Counted from the stretch's first letter, positions 8,928 through 18,023 are shown. The stretch: 64,000 nt of DNA from Streptomyces sp. TSRI0107 (GCF_001905845.1 NZ_LIVZ01000002.1:248001-312000); one strand, 5' to 3'. Numbers and translations: made by a program. Notes: a model not told the origin generated them from the sequence alone.

Positions 8928-10325
8928 ATGAGCATGAGCGGTACGAGGGGTGACCGGCGGCGTCTGGTGGTGATCGGCGGTGACGCCGCGGGGATGTCCG
9001 CGGCGTCACAGGCCCGTCGGCTCAAGGACGCCGACGAGTTGGAGATCGTGGCGTTCGAGCGGGGGAACTTCACCTCCTACTCGGCGTGCGGCATCCCCTA
9101 CTGGGTGGGCGGTGACGTCGCCGAGCGCGACGAGCTGATCGCGCGGACCCCCGAGGAGCACCGGGCCCGCGGCATCGACGTGCGGCTGCGCACGGAGGTC
9201 ACGGAGATCGACGTCGACGGGCGGCGGGTGCACGCGCGGGACCTGGAATCCGGCGCCGGGTCCTGGGTGTCGTACGACCGTCTCGTCATCGCCACCGGGG
9301 CGCGGCCCGTCCGCCCCGAGATGCCCGGCGCCGACGCGCCCGGTGTGCACGGGGTGCAGACCCTCGACGACGGCCAGGCCCTGCTGGACACCCTCGGCGC
9401 CACGCGTGGCCGGCGCGCGGTCGTCGTCGGCGCGGGGTACATCGGCGTGGAGATGGCGGAGGCGCTGATCAAGCGCGGCTACGAGGTGACGGTCGTCAAC
9501 CGGGGCAGCGAGCCGATGTCCACCCTCGACCCCGACATGGGCCGCCTGGTGCACCGGGCCATGGAGGGCCTCGGCATCACCATGGTGAACGACGCCGAGG
9601 TGACCAAGGTGCTCACCGGGGACGACGGCCGGGTCCGCGCGGTGGCCACGCAGAACGCCGAGTACCCGGCGGACGTGGTGGTGCTGGGCATCGGCGTGCG
9701 TCCCGAGACCGGACTCGCCCGCGCGGCGGGCCTCCCCCTCGGCGACCACGGCGGGCTGCTCACCGACCTCTCGATGCGGGTGCGCGGCCACGAGGACATC
9801 TGGGCGGGCGGCGACTGCGTGGAGGTGCTGGACCTGGTCTCGGGCCGCGAGCGGCACATCGCCCTCGGCACCCACGCCAACAAGCACGGCCAGGTCATCG
9901 GCACCAACGTCGGCGGCGGCTACGCCACCTTCCCCGGCGTCGTCGGCACCGCGGTGAGCAAGGTCTGCGACCTGGAGATCGCCCGCACCGGCCTGCGCGA
10001 GAAGGACGCGCGGCGGGCGGGCCTGCGGTACGAGACGGTCATCATCGAGTCGACCAGCCGCGCGGGCTACTACCCCGGCGCCTCCCCCATGACCGTCAAG
10101 ATGCTCGCCGAGCGCCGCACCGGCCGTCTGCTGGGCGTGCAGATCGTCGGCCGGGAGGGCGCGGGCAAGCGCGTCGACATCGCAGCGGTGGCGCTGACCG
10201 CTGGGCTGACGGTGGAGCAGATGACGGCGCTGGATCTCGGTTACGCGCCGCCGTTCTCGCCGGTGTGGGACCCGGTCCTCGTCGCCGCGCGGAAGGCTGC
10301 GCAGGCGGTGCGTAGGGCGCCGTAG
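8928..10325 (+). CDS. Flavin-dependent disulfide reductase, CoA-disulfide reductase/NADH oxidase type
   Basis: The 465-aa protein has two Rossmann motifs: VVIGGDAAGMSAASQ near residue 15 (FAD) and AVVVGAGYIGVEMAEAL near residue 170 (NAD(P)H). Its single redox-active Cys lies in YSACGIPYW (Cys54), the signature of coenzyme-A-disulfide reductases and Nox/Npr-type oxidases, not of two-Cys thioredoxin or lipoamide reductases. WAGGDCVEV marks the second FAD contact. A C-terminal dimerisation domain follows from about 345. A second in-frame ATG lies at 8934 and either may be used; no clear SD is visible. The physiological electron acceptor cannot be read from the sequence. Confidence 0.85.
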   Translation: MSMSGTRGDRRRLVVIGGDAAGMSAASQARRLKDADELEIVAFERGNFTSYSACGIPYWVGGDVAERDELIARTPEEHRARGIDVRLRTEVTEIDVDGRRVHARDLESGAGSWVSYDRLVIATGARPVRPEMPGADAPGVHGVQTLDDGQALLDTLGATRGRRAVVVGAGYIGVEMAEALIKRGYEVTVVNRGSEPMSTLDPDMGRLVHRAMEGLGITMVNDAEVTKVLTGDDGRVRAVATQNAEYPADVVVLGIGVRPETGLARAAGLPLGDHGGLLTDLSMRVRGHEDIWAGGDCVEVLDLVSGRERHIALGTHANKHGQVIGTNVGGGYATFPGVVGTAVSKVCDLEIARTGLREKDARRAGLRYETVIIESTSRAGYYPGASPMTVKMLAERRTGRLLGVQIVGREGAGKRVDIAAVALTAGLTVEQMTALDLGYAPPFSPVWDPVLVAARKAAQAVRRAP

Positions 10326-10347
10326 GGGGGCGGTCGCGTCGCCGGGT

Positions 10348-10454
10348 GCGGGTGGGTGGGGGTTGCTCGCGCAGTTCCCCGCGCCCCTTGAAGCCGGACC
10401 AGTGCACGCCCTCAGGGGCGCGGGGAACCGCGCGAGCAACCCCCACCCACCCGC
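10348..10454. terminator. Long near-perfect inverted repeat (41-nt arms)
   Basis: The arm 10348-10388 is complementary to 10414-10454 at 40 of 41 positions, with a 25-nt loop. The arm core GCTCGCGCAGTTCCCCGCGC is a motif I recall as dispersed between genes in many Streptomyces. It separates the convergent reductase gene and the 86-aa gene and probably works as a bidirectional terminator. Confidence 0.75.
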
Positions 10455-10468
10455 AGACCGCCGACCGC

Positions 10469-10729
10469 CTAAGCCGTCCCGTTCATCCTCGGCAGCGACG
10501 CCACCGACGCCGGCTGCTCCGGCTTCGCATGCGCCGCAGGCAACCGTGCCGACCGCAGCCGATGGCTCACCGCCTCGTCCAGCGTCACCGGCCGCTGGGT
10601 CTGCGCCGCCAGCCGCCCCGCCTCCTGGCCGAGGCGGGCCACGTCCTCCCAGGGCAGGCGGATGACCAGGGCGAGTTCGGCCTCGCCGTCGGGCATCGCG
10701 TGCATCGGTGGGGTCACACGGTCGCTCAT
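10469..10729 (-). CDS. 86-aa hypothetical protein
   Basis: The product begins MSDRVTPPMH. Its core, AELALVIRLPWEDVARLGQEAGRLAA, reads as a beta strand and helix, followed by a second helix (LDEAVSHRLRSARL) and a disordered Ala/Pro tail. It has no signal or membrane segment. The ATG at 10729 is preceded by GAGGAAC at about 7 nt spacing, which fixes the start against an upstream in-frame extension. I do not recognise a named family. It is divergent from the rhomboid gene. Confidence 0.6.
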   Translation of the reverse strand: MSDRVTPPMHAMPDGEAELALVIRLPWEDVARLGQEAGRLAAQTQRPVTLDEAVSHRLRSARLPAAHAKPEQPASVASLPRMNGTA

Positions 10730-10836
10730 CGCCTGTTCCTCACGTCGTCGTGCCACGGACCGTCCGCCGAGACATACGCAGACACGGACGGCCGTGTTCA
10801 CCGGTTCGGCGAACGCTTCCCGGGCAGTAGTTCCTC

Positions 10837-11661
10837 GTGGTCATCCCCGTCCATGACGTGAACCCGGCGCGCCGTACGCCGTGGGTGACGTACGCGCTGA
10901 TCGCCGCCAACGTGCTGGTGTTCCTGTTCACGCCCGGCCTGGCCGCGTCCGTGACCGGGGAGGGCGGCCTGGCGCAGTTGTGCCGGCTGCAGGCGTTCCT
11001 GGACCAGTACGCGGCGGTGCCGCAGGAGCTGATCCACCATCGGATGCCGCGGCTGGTCCCGACCGGCGAGACCGCGCTGGGCCCGCAGGGGCCGGGCTGT
11101 GTCGTCAGGCCGCCGGGCTACGCCAAGTGGCCCGAGCTGAGCGTGCTGAGCGCGTTGTTCCTGCACGGCGGATGGCTGCATCTGCTCGGCAACATGCTGT
11201 TCCTGCTGATCTTCGGCAACAACATCGAGGACCGCATGGGCCATGCGCGCTTCGCGCTCTTCTACGCCGTCTGCGGCTACGCGGCGACGTACGGCTTCGC
11301 GCTTCTCAACGACGGCTCCGCCGATCCCCTGATCGGCGCCTCCGGGGCGATCGCCGGGGTGCTCGGCGCTTATCTGGTGCTGTATCCGAGGGCCCGGGTG
11401 TGGGTCCTCGTACCGTTCCTGATCTTCCTGCCGCTGCGGCTGCCCGCCTGGCTGGTGCTGGGGTTCTGGTTCGGGCTCCAGGCGGTGTACTCCTCCGGCG
11501 AGGGCGTCTCCGACGCCGGTACCGTGGCGTACGCGGCGCACATCGTCGGCTTCCTCGCCGGAATGCTGCTCGCCTGGCCGCTCAGACCGGGTACTCCCCC
11601 GCCGCCGGAGCCGCGCGGCCTGCTCTTCGGCAGGCAGGCACGGCCCCGGCACACCTGGTGA
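10837..11661 (+). CDS. Rhomboid family intramembrane serine protease
   Basis: The 274-aa protein has the rhomboid core: a first membrane helix (YALIAANVLVFLF), the loop motif ELSVLSALFLHGGWLHLLGNMLFLLIFG, the catalytic Ser in GASGAIAGVLGAYL (Ser169) and the catalytic His in YAAHIVGFLAGM (His235), giving the Ser-His dyad. It cleaves transmembrane substrates within the membrane; none can be inferred here. The start is a GTG at 10837. Its TGA ends at 11661, one nucleotide before the hemE stop codon on the other strand. Confidence 0.88.
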   Translation: MVIPVHDVNPARRTPWVTYALIAANVLVFLFTPGLAASVTGEGGLAQLCRLQAFLDQYAAVPQELIHHRMPRLVPTGETALGPQGPGCVVRPPGYAKWPELSVLSALFLHGGWLHLLGNMLFLLIFGNNIEDRMGHARFALFYAVCGYAATYGFALLNDGSADPLIGASGAIAGVLGAYLVLYPRARVWVLVPFLIFLPLRLPAWLVLGFWFGLQAVYSSGEGVSDAGTVAYAAHIVGFLAGMLLAWPLRPGTPPPPEPRGLLFGRQARPRHTW

Positions 11662-11662
11662 G

Positions 11663-12718
11663 TCAGCGGGCGGTGCTGGTGTGGACGTAGTCCACGAGCC
11701 GGGTCAGCGCGTCCGGGTCGGTGGACGGCATCACGCCGTGGCCGAGGTTGAAGACGTGGCCTTCCAGGCCGGCCGCCGACTCCAGGACCTCGCGGGTCTT
11801 GGCCTCGACCGCCGACTGCGGGGCGAACAGGACCGTGGGGTCGAGGTTGCCCTGGAGCGCCTTGCCGGGGCCGACGCGGCGGGCGGCCTCGTCCAGCGGG
11901 ACGCGCCAGTCGACGCCGACGACGTCCGCGCCGGCCTCGCCCATGAGCCCCAGCAGTTCGCCGGTGCCGACGCCGAAGTGGATGCGCGGGACGCCGTAGC
12001 CGGCGACGGCCCGGAAGACCTTCGCCGAGGCGGGCAGGACGGAGCGCCGGTAGTCGACGGGGGCGAGGGCACCGGCCCAGGAGTCGAACAGCTGGACCGC
12101 GCTCGCGCCCGCCTCGATCTGCACCTTCAGGAACGCGGAGGTGATGTCCGCGAGGCGGTCGAGGAGGTCGGCCCACAGCTCGGGGTCGCCGTACATCATC
12201 GCCTTGGCGTTCTCGTACGTGCGCGACGGGCCGCCCTCGACGAGGTAGCTCGCGAGGGTGAACGGGGCGCCGGCGAAGCCGATGAGCGGGGTGCCGCCCA
12301 GCTCGCGGACGAGCAGGCCGATCGCCTCGGTGACGTAGGAGACGTCCTCGGGGGTGAGGTCGCGCAGCTGGGCGAGGTCCGCGCGGGAGCGGATCGGGCG
12401 CTCGACGACCGGGCCGACGCCCGGCTTGATGTCGAGGTCGATGCCGATGGCCTTGAGCGGGACGACGATGTCGCTGAAGTAGATCGCCGCGTCCACTCCG
12501 TGCCGGCGCACGGGCTGGAGGGTGATCTCGGTGACCAGCTCGGGCCGCATGCAGGACTCCAGCATGGGGACGCCCTCGCGGACCTTGCGGTACTCGGGCA
12601 GCGAGCGCCCGGCCTGCCGCATGAACCACACGGGCGTGTGCGGCACGGGTTCGCGCCTGCACGCCTTGAGGAAGGCGGAGTCGTACGTCGCGGAAGGCTG
12701 CGTCTGGTTGGCACTCAC
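11663..12718 (-). CDS. hemE: Uroporphyrinogen III decarboxylase
   Basis: The 351-aa enzyme removes four acetate carboxyls of uroporphyrinogen III to make coproporphyrinogen III, the substrate of HemY encoded 4 kb away. The signatures are [14 protein letters not shown] near residue 30, [47 protein letters not shown] and [14 protein letters not shown]. The length is normal. The GTG at 12718 (MSANQTQP) is the usual Streptomyces start; no clear SD is visible, so a leaderless transcript is possible. The gene is on the same strand as hemY-hemQ but is separated from them by genes on the other strand. Confidence 0.95.
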   Translation of the reverse strand: MSANQTQPSATYDSAFLKACRREPVPHTPVWFMRQAGRSLPEYRKVREGVPMLESCMRPELVTEITLQPVRRHGVDAAIYFSDIVVPLKAIGIDLDIKPGVGPVVERPIRSRADLAQLRDLTPEDVSYVTEAIGLLVRELGGTPLIGFAGAPFTLASYLVEGGPSRTYENAKAMMYGDPELWADLLDRLADITSAFLKVQIEAGASAVQLFDSWAGALAPVDYRRSVLPASAKVFRAVAGYGVPRIHFGVGTGELLGLMGEAGADVVGVDWRVPLDEAARRVGPGKALQGNLDPTVLFAPQSAVEAKTREVLESAAGLEGHVFNLGHGVMPSTDPDALTRLVDYVHTSTAR

Positions 12719-12832
12719 GGGGCAAGTTTCGCACGGCGCGGTGACGGCCCCGGCCGGGCCCCGTGCAGGCCGGTGCGCCCGGCGGGGTGTCTCTCCCTGC
12801 GCCGGGCGCCCGTTCCGCTTAATCTTCCCCGC

Positions 12833-13507
12833 ATGGCTGCGGCTCAGGGACGACTGTCGGACGGCGCTGGCGGAATGGACGATCCGAAGGAGAGCGATCT
12901 GCATACGGGCGAGGGCGAGGCGGCGCCGCCGGTCTTCCGGACCGCCGTCGACGCGCTGCGGTCGGCGCGGCTGCGTCCGCAGGTCGAGGTCGAGCCTACC
13001 CGGGCCCCGCAGCGGCTCGCGCCGTACGCGTACGCCCTGGAGGCGGCGGTCGTCGACGGCGAGCAGGATCTGGCCGACGGCCGGCTGGTGCTGCTGCACG
13101 ACCCGGCCGGGCACGACGCCTGGCAGGGCACCTTCCGGCTGGTGACGCTGGTGCGCGCGGAGCTGGAGCCGGAGATGGCGGCCGATCCGCTGCTGCCGGA
13201 GGTGTGCTGGTCGTGGCTGACGGGGGCGTTGCAGGCGCGCGGGCTGGGGTACGGCGAGCCGAGCGGCACCGTCACCCGGGCGAGCTCGCACTACTTCGGC
13301 GGGCTGGCCTCGCGCCCGGCCGCCTCGCAGATCGAGATCCGCGCCTCCTGGACGCCCCGCGAGGGCCTGGGCGGGGTGCCGGACACGGCGGCGCACCTGG
13401 CGTCCTGGTGCGACCTGCTGGCGCAGGTGGCGGGGCTGCCGCCGGCCGGTCCGGGCGACGCGTCGGTGGTGACGCTGCCGCAGCGGCGGGGGCCGCAGTC
13501 CCGCTGA
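12833..13507 (+). CDS. DUF3000 domain protein
   Basis: The 224-aa soluble protein begins with a disordered segment to about residue 35, then has the DUF3000 core: [18 protein letters not shown], a strand-rich middle with [10 protein letters not shown] and [10 protein letters not shown], and a C-terminal part with SHYFGGL and IEIRASWTP. The family is confined to actinobacteria and its function is unknown. The ATG at 12833 may be read from a leaderless mRNA because TTAATCT lies 11 nt upstream. An alternative ATG at 12875 (MDDPKESD) would remove 14 residues. Confidence 0.8.
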   Translation: MAAAQGRLSDGAGGMDDPKESDLHTGEGEAAPPVFRTAVDALRSARLRPQVEVEPTRAPQRLAPYAYALEAAVVDGEQDLADGRLVLLHDPAGHDAWQGTFRLVTLVRAELEPEMAADPLLPEVCWSWLTGALQARGLGYGEPSGTVTRASSHYFGGLASRPAASQIEIRASWTPREGLGGVPDTAAHLASWCDLLAQVAGLPPAGPGDASVVTLPQRRGPQSR

Positions 13508-13739
13508 GTCGGCGGTCGCGCAGGAGCGACACTCCGGCTTTGCCGTCGTTTTGTCGATACGGCCACTTTCAGTCAGGACCAGTCGCTCGAACGAACCGAT
13601 TCGCTCACCGAACGATCGACCGCGTGTCCGAATTGCACCGATTGCTACTCACTAGATCGTGATCATTCTCTAAAGGCCGCCGGGTTTGCTGCCGAAGAGG
13701 TCTTTGACCTTCAAAGCCGTCCCGCACCCAGGAGGCCTG

Positions 13740-14402
13740 GTGTCCGTTCTCCTCGAGCAGCCCGCAAGCCTGGTCGCCTACCGCCCGAACAAGCCCACCG
13801 CCATGGTCGTCGTCGCCGATCCTCGCGTCCGCTCCACCGTCACCCGCCATCTGTGGGCGCTCGGTGTGCGCGATGTCATCGAGGCGTCGTCCATCGCCGA
13901 GGCTCGTCCCCGCATCGGCAACCCCCGAGACATCTGCGTCGCCGACGTCCATCTGCCCGACGGCTCCGGCCTGACCCTCCTGTCGGAGACGCGCGCCGCG
14001 GGCTGGCCCAACGGGCTCGCCCTGTCCGCCGCCGACGACATCGGAGCCGTGCGCAACGCCCTCGCGGGCGGCGTCAAGGGCTACGTCGTCACCGGCACCC
14101 GCACCAACGTCGGGCTCCCCACCCGGCCCGGTGCCGCCCCGATCGGCGCGGCCGCCGCCCGCCTCCACCGCCGCCCCCCGGGTGCTCCGAGCCACCCGGG
14201 CGGCTACCGCGAGCTGTCAGGACGCGAGGTGGAGGTGCTGCGGCTGGTCGCCGAGGGGCAGTCCAACAAGGCCATCGGCGTCTCGATGGGCCTGTCCGCA
14301 CTGACCGTCAAGAGCCACCTCGCCCGAATCGCCCGCAAGCTCGGCACCGGCGACCGCGCCGGCATGGTCGCCGTGGCCCTGCGGACCGGCATCATCCACT
14401 GA
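13740..14402 (+). CDS. Orphan NarL/LuxR-type response regulator
   Basis: The 220-aa protein combines a receiver-like domain (about 20-125) with the phospho-acceptor candidate Asp69 in CVADVHLPDGSG, a conserved Ser (ALSAADD) and Lys (GVKGYVV), and a C-terminal LuxR helix-turn-helix (LSGREVEVLRLVAEGQSNKAIG to TVKSHLARIARKLG). The usual acidic pair at the end of beta-1 is reduced to one residue (VVVADPR), so phosphorylation may be weak. No histidine kinase lies nearby. The GTG at 13740 follows GGAGG at 13731. The 232-nt region upstream is comparatively AT-rich and holds a small palindrome, CTTTGACCTTCAAAG, at 13702-13716. Confidence 0.85.
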   Translation: MSVLLEQPASLVAYRPNKPTAMVVVADPRVRSTVTRHLWALGVRDVIEASSIAEARPRIGNPRDICVADVHLPDGSGLTLLSETRAAGWPNGLALSAADDIGAVRNALAGGVKGYVVTGTRTNVGLPTRPGAAPIGAAAARLHRRPPGAPSHPGGYRELSGREVEVLRLVAEGQSNKAIGVSMGLSALTVKSHLARIARKLGTGDRAGMVAVALRTGIIH

Positions 14403-14472
14403 ATCCCTGAACCCCGGCCCACGACTCGTGAACACCGGTGTTTCCCCGAGCTGACCGGTTTACGACCCTCGA

Positions 14473-14506
14473 GCGCCCGTCGACGGAACGTTACGTCGAC
14501 GGGCGC
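14473..14506 (+). terminator. Stem-loop after the response regulator
   Basis: The 12-bp perfect stem GCGCCCGTCGAC (14473-14484) pairs with 14495-14506 around a 10-nt loop. It lies 71 nt after the regulator's stop and 27 nt before the RNase D start, so it probably separates the two transcripts. Confidence 0.65.
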
Positions 14507-14532
14507 CGGGCATCCACGGATACCCTTGACAG

Positions 14533-15822
14533 GTGACCGACGCCCACAACACCGCAGCAGACAGCTCACTGCGAACCACCGGAGGCGCCCCTCCGGACGA
14601 CGGCGGATCTTCTGCTACGGAGGCGCCGATCCCCTTGCTGGAACCCCGCGAGGGCATTCCGCCCGTGATCGCGGACGAGGCCGGCCTCGCCGAGGTGATC
14701 GCCGCCTTCGCCGCCGGCTCCGGCCCCGTCGCCGTCGACGCCGAACGCGCCTCCGGCTACCGCTACGGCCAGCGCGCCTACCTGGTGCAGCTGCGCCGCG
14801 CGGGCGCCGGCACCGCGCTGATCGACCCCGTCTCCTGCCCCGACCTGTCCGGCCTCGGCGAGGCGCTGTCCGGCGTGGAGTGGGTACTGCACGCCGCCAC
14901 CCAGGACCTGCCCTGCCTGCGTGAAATAGGCATGGTGCCGACCCGGCTGTTCGACACCGAGCTGGCCGGCCGGCTCGCCGGGTTCCCGAGGGTCGGCCTC
15001 GGCGCCATGGTCGAGAACGTCCTCGGCTTCGTCCTGGAGAAGGGCCACTCCGCCGTCGACTGGTCCACCCGCCCGCTGCCCGAGCCCTGGCTGCGGTACG
15101 CCGCCCTGGACGTGGAGCTGCTGGTCGACCTGCGCGACGCGCTGGAGAAGGAACTGGACCGGCAGGGCAAGCTCGAGTGGGCCCGGCAGGAGTTCGACGC
15201 GATCGCCTCCGCGCCGCCGCCCGAGCCCCGCAAGGACCCCTGGCGGCGCACCTCCGGCATGCACAAGGTGCGGCGCCGGCGGCAGCTCGCCGTCGTGCGC
15301 GAGCTGTGGCAGGCCCGCGACCGGATCGCCCAGCGGCGCGACGTCTCGCCGGGCAAGGTGCTGTCGGACGCGGCCATCGTCGAGGCCGCGCTCGCGCTGC
15401 CGGGCAACACGCACGCCCTGTCCGCGCTGAACGGGTTCGGGCACCGGATGGGGCGGCGCCAGCTGGAGCAGTGGCAGGCCGCGGTGGACCGGGCGAAGGC
15501 GCTGTCCGAGTCCCAGCTGCCGCAGCCGGGGCAGCCGGTGGCCGGGCCGCCGCCGCCCCGGGCGTGGGCGGACAAGGATCCGGCGGCCGCGGCCCGGCTG
15601 TCCGCCGCCCGCGCGAAGGTCACCGCGCTGGCCGAGGAGCTCAATCTGCCTCAGGAGAACCTGATCGCGCCGGACACGGTGCGGCGGGTCTGCTGGGAGC
15701 CGCCGAAGGGCGCCGACGCCGAGGGCGTGTCCCGGGCCCTGGTGGGGTACGGGGCCCGGCCGTGGCAGGTGGAACTGGTCACGCCGGTGCTGGTCGAGGC
15801 GTTGTCCGCCAAGGCTCCGTAG
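14533..15822 (+). CDS. rnd: Ribonuclease D family 3'-5' exonuclease
   Basis: The 429-aa protein has a DEDDy exonuclease domain (about 45-215): Exo I VAVDAERASGYRY, Exo II HAATQDLPCL and Exo III YAALDVELLVDL with the Tyr characteristic of RNase D. An HRDC domain follows (about 250-335, LAVVRELWQARDRIAQ), then an actinobacterial C-terminal extension. It trims 3' ends of structured RNAs, classically tRNA precursors. The GTG at 14533 is taken as the start although no SD is evident. It converges with a truncated ABC locus. Confidence 0.9.
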   Translation: MTDAHNTAADSSLRTTGGAPPDDGGSSATEAPIPLLEPREGIPPVIADEAGLAEVIAAFAAGSGPVAVDAERASGYRYGQRAYLVQLRRAGAGTALIDPVSCPDLSGLGEALSGVEWVLHAATQDLPCLREIGMVPTRLFDTELAGRLAGFPRVGLGAMVENVLGFVLEKGHSAVDWSTRPLPEPWLRYAALDVELLVDLRDALEKELDRQGKLEWARQEFDAIASAPPPEPRKDPWRRTSGMHKVRRRRQLAVVRELWQARDRIAQRRDVSPGKVLSDAAIVEAALALPGNTHALSALNGFGHRMGRRQLEQWQAAVDRAKALSESQLPQPGQPVAGPPPPRAWADKDPAAAARLSAARAKVTALAEELNLPQENLIAPDTVRRVCWEPPKGADAEGVSRALVGYGARPWQVELVTPVLVEALSAKAP

Positions 15823-15855
15823 GGGCCGTGGGGGCCATGGGCGCCGTACGGCGTC

Positions 15856-16686
15856 TCACCTGGTCGCCCCCTTCATGAAGCCGTTGTAGATGAACCTCTG
15901 CAGGAGCAGGAAGACGATCAGGGTCGGGAGGATCACCAGGACCGCCCCGGCCGAGATCGTCTCCCAGTGCGCGCCGAACGGGCCGCGGAAGCGGAACAGG
16001 GACGTCGAGATCACGCCAAGGTCTTCGGACGGCATGTAGAGGAAGGGGATGTAGAAGTCGTTGTAGACGGTGATCCCCTTGACGATGACGACGGTGGCGA
16101 CCGCCGGCTTCAGCAGCGGGAAGATGATCTTTCGGTAGACGGTGAAGGCGTTGGCGCCGTCGAGGCGGGCCGACTCGTCCAGGGAGACCGGGATGGACCG
16201 GACGAACTGCAGGAAGATGTAGATCGAGACGATGTCCGTGCCCATGTAGAGGGCGATCGGCGCCCAGCGGGTGTCGAACATCCCGAAGCTGTTGACGATC
16301 TGGAAGGTCGCGACCTGGGTGGTGACCCCGGGGACCAGCGCGGCCACCAGGAAGCCCGCCAGGACCAGCTTCCGTAACCGGAAGCGGAAGCGGTCGATCG
16401 CGTACGCCGTCATCGAGCCGATCAGCACCGTCCCGCCGATGGCGAAGACCAGGATGAAGGCCGTGTTGCCGAACGCGGAGAGCATCCGGCCGTCCCGGAA
16501 CGCCGTCACGTAGTTGGCGAAGTTGAACAGGTTGTCGGGCAGGGTCAGCGCCCCGCTGTCGTCCGCCATCTCCTCCTCGGTCTTGAGGGAGGTCAGCAGG
16601 ACGACGGTCAGCGGCAGCAGGACGACGAGGGTCGCGCCGATCAGCGACAGGTACACCAGGGCGCGGGCCACCACGCGGCGGGTCAT
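15856..16686 (-). CDS. Sugar ABC transporter permease, MalG type, stranded by a deletion
   Basis: This 276-aa inner-membrane permease has six hydrophobic segments and the EAA-type cytoplasmic loop (DESARLDGANAFTVYRKIIFPLLKPA), and belongs to the CUT1 sugar importers. The gene itself is intact. Its start (ATG at 16686) overlaps by 4 nt the stop of the upstream MalF-type permease, of which only a C-terminal remnant survives. No substrate-binding protein gene remains. The product therefore cannot work as a normal importer unless it pairs with subunits encoded elsewhere, and its original promoter appears to be gone. Confidence 0.85.
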   Translation of the reverse strand: MTRRVVARALVYLSLIGATLVVLLPLTVVLLTSLKTEEEMADDSGALTLPDNLFNFANYVTAFRDGRMLSAFGNTAFILVFAIGGTVLIGSMTAYAIDRFRFRLRKLVLAGFLVAALVPGVTTQVATFQIVNSFGMFDTRWAPIALYMGTDIVSIYIFLQFVRSIPVSLDESARLDGANAFTVYRKIIFPLLKPAVATVVIVKGITVYNDFYIPFLYMPSEDLGVISTSLFRFRGPFGAHWETISAGAVLVILPTLIVFLLLQRFIYNGFMKGATR

Positions 16687-16838
16687 ACGAGGTCCACCCT
16701 CTCGTCGGGGACGAGGCGGCGCTGCACCCAGGTCACCGGCAGGATGATCAGCAGCAGCACGACGGCCGCCGCGGAGGCGAGCCCCGTCTTGTTGAACTGG
16801 AAGGCCAGCTTCACGGTCTGGATCACGAAGGTCTGGTG
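16683..16838 (-). pseudogene. C-terminal remnant of a MalF-type sugar permease
   Basis: Reading leftward from about 16838, this frame encodes the last helix and tail of a CUT1 permease (TFVIQTVKLAFQF, then AVVLLLIILPVTWVQRRL), ending in a TGA at 16683-16685 that overlaps the malG-type start. Everything upstream is missing, about 240 residues by family length. The frame runs straight into the tail of an unrelated gene on the opposite strand. Confidence 0.8.
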
Positions 16839-16943
16839 ACGCTGCTGCCCGGGGAGCGGGTGACCATCGGTGTCGAGAGCTGGGAGAATGCCGACGCGGC
16901 CGCCGCCCGGGCCGCCCTGTACTGCATGGAGCCCACGCGATGA
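16830..16943 (+). pseudogene. C-terminal remnant of a glycoside hydrolase (GH2/beta-mannosidase-like)
   Basis: The forward frame entering at about 16830 encodes roughly 36 residues with LVTLLPGERVTIGVESWEN and ends in a TGA at 16941. VTLLPGE followed by a short strand resembles the C-terminal end of Streptomyces GH2/beta-mannosidase proteins; that identification is from memory. The stop overlaps the LacI start by ATGA, as expected of a former hydrolase-regulator operon. No start, catalytic domain or promoter remains. Confidence 0.6.
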
Positions 16944-17986
16944 CCGCCTCCCGCGTCACCATCAAGGACGTCGCCGCGCGCGCCGGCGTCTCCAAGGGAG
17001 CCGTCTCCCTCGCCTTCAACCACAAGCCGGGGCTCTCGGAGGCGACCCGGGACCGGATCTTCCGGGCCGCCCGGGAGCTGGGCTGGGCGCCGAACCTGAC
17101 CGCGCGGTCGCTGGCGGGCTCGCGGGTGGACGTGGTGGGGCTGGCGATCTGCCGGCCCGCCCGGATGCTCGGCCTGGAGCCGTTCTACATGGAGTTCGTC
17201 TCGGGCGTGGAGAGCGTGCTGACCGAGCACTCCTGCTCGCTGCTGCTGCGGCTGGTGAAGACGCCGGACGAGGAGGCCGGGCTGCTGGAGTCCTGGTGGA
17301 AGGCGCGGCAGATCGGCGGCTCGATCCTGGTCGACTTCCGCGCGGACGACCCCCGGGTGCGGGTCGCCGAACGGCTCGGGCTGCCGGTGGTCGCGGTCGG
17401 CCATCCCTCGCTGACCGGTTCGCTGACATCGGTGTGGACCGACGACACCAGCGCGGTCGGCGAAGCGGTGCGCTATCTGGCCGCGCTCGGGCACCGGCGG
17501 ATCGCCCGGGTCGGCGGGGCGGCGGCGCTCGGGCACACGGCGCTGCGCACGGCCGCGTTCGACGAGGCGACGCGGCAGCTGGCGCTGGCCGGGGCCTGGC
17601 AGGTGGCCACGGACTTCTCGGGCGAGGCGGGTGCCAGGGCCACGCGGTCCCTGCTGACGGCGTCCCCGCCGGACCGGCCCACGGCGATCGTGTACGACAA
17701 CGACATCATGGCGGTCGCGGGGCTGTCGGTGGCGGCGGAGATGGGGCTGCGGGTGCCGGAGGACGTGTCGCTGCTGGCGTGGGACGACTCGCAGCTGTGC
17801 CGGCTGACGCATCCGACGCTGTCCGCGATGAGCCATGACGTGCACGGGTTCGGGGCGGAGGTGGCGCGCACCTTGTTCGGGGTGATCACCGGGGAGGGGC
17901 CGGGCTCGCATCCGGTGCCGACGCCGGTGCTGACGCCGCGTGGGTCCACGGCGCCGCCGTCCCGGCAGCACCCCGCCTCGATGTGA
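16940..17986 (+). CDS. LacI-family transcriptional regulator
   Basis: The 348-aa repressor has an N-terminal LacI helix-turn-helix (VTIKDVAARAGVSKGAVSLAFN) with hinge region, and a periplasmic-binding-like effector domain (about 65-330; FYMEFVSGVESVL, TAIVYDNDIMAVAGL, ISLL-type strand VSLLAWDDS). It presumably controlled the divergent sugar ABC and glycoside hydrolase genes whose 5' parts are now deleted. Its ATG overlaps the stop of the hydrolase remnant. The gene is complete, but the original operon promoter and probably its operators have gone with the deletion, so expression is uncertain. Confidence 0.9.
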   Translation: MTASRVTIKDVAARAGVSKGAVSLAFNHKPGLSEATRDRIFRAARELGWAPNLTARSLAGSRVDVVGLAICRPARMLGLEPFYMEFVSGVESVLTEHSCSLLLRLVKTPDEEAGLLESWWKARQIGGSILVDFRADDPRVRVAERLGLPVVAVGHPSLTGSLTSVWTDDTSAVGEAVRYLAALGHRRIARVGGAAALGHTALRTAAFDEATRQLALAGAWQVATDFSGEAGARATRSLLTASPPDRPTAIVYDNDIMAVAGLSVAAEMGLRVPEDVSLLAWDDSQLCRLTHPTLSAMSHDVHGFGAEVARTLFGVITGEGPGSHPVPTPVLTPRGSTAPPSRQHPASM

Positions 17987-18023
17987 CCTTCGCCGCTCGA
18001 CCTACCAGGACTGGGCAGCTACG

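Noticed and set aside
14526..14531. TTGACA as a -35 box
   Set aside because: It lies immediately before the RNase D start, so any promoter using it would begin transcription inside the gene; no -10 follows at proper spacing.
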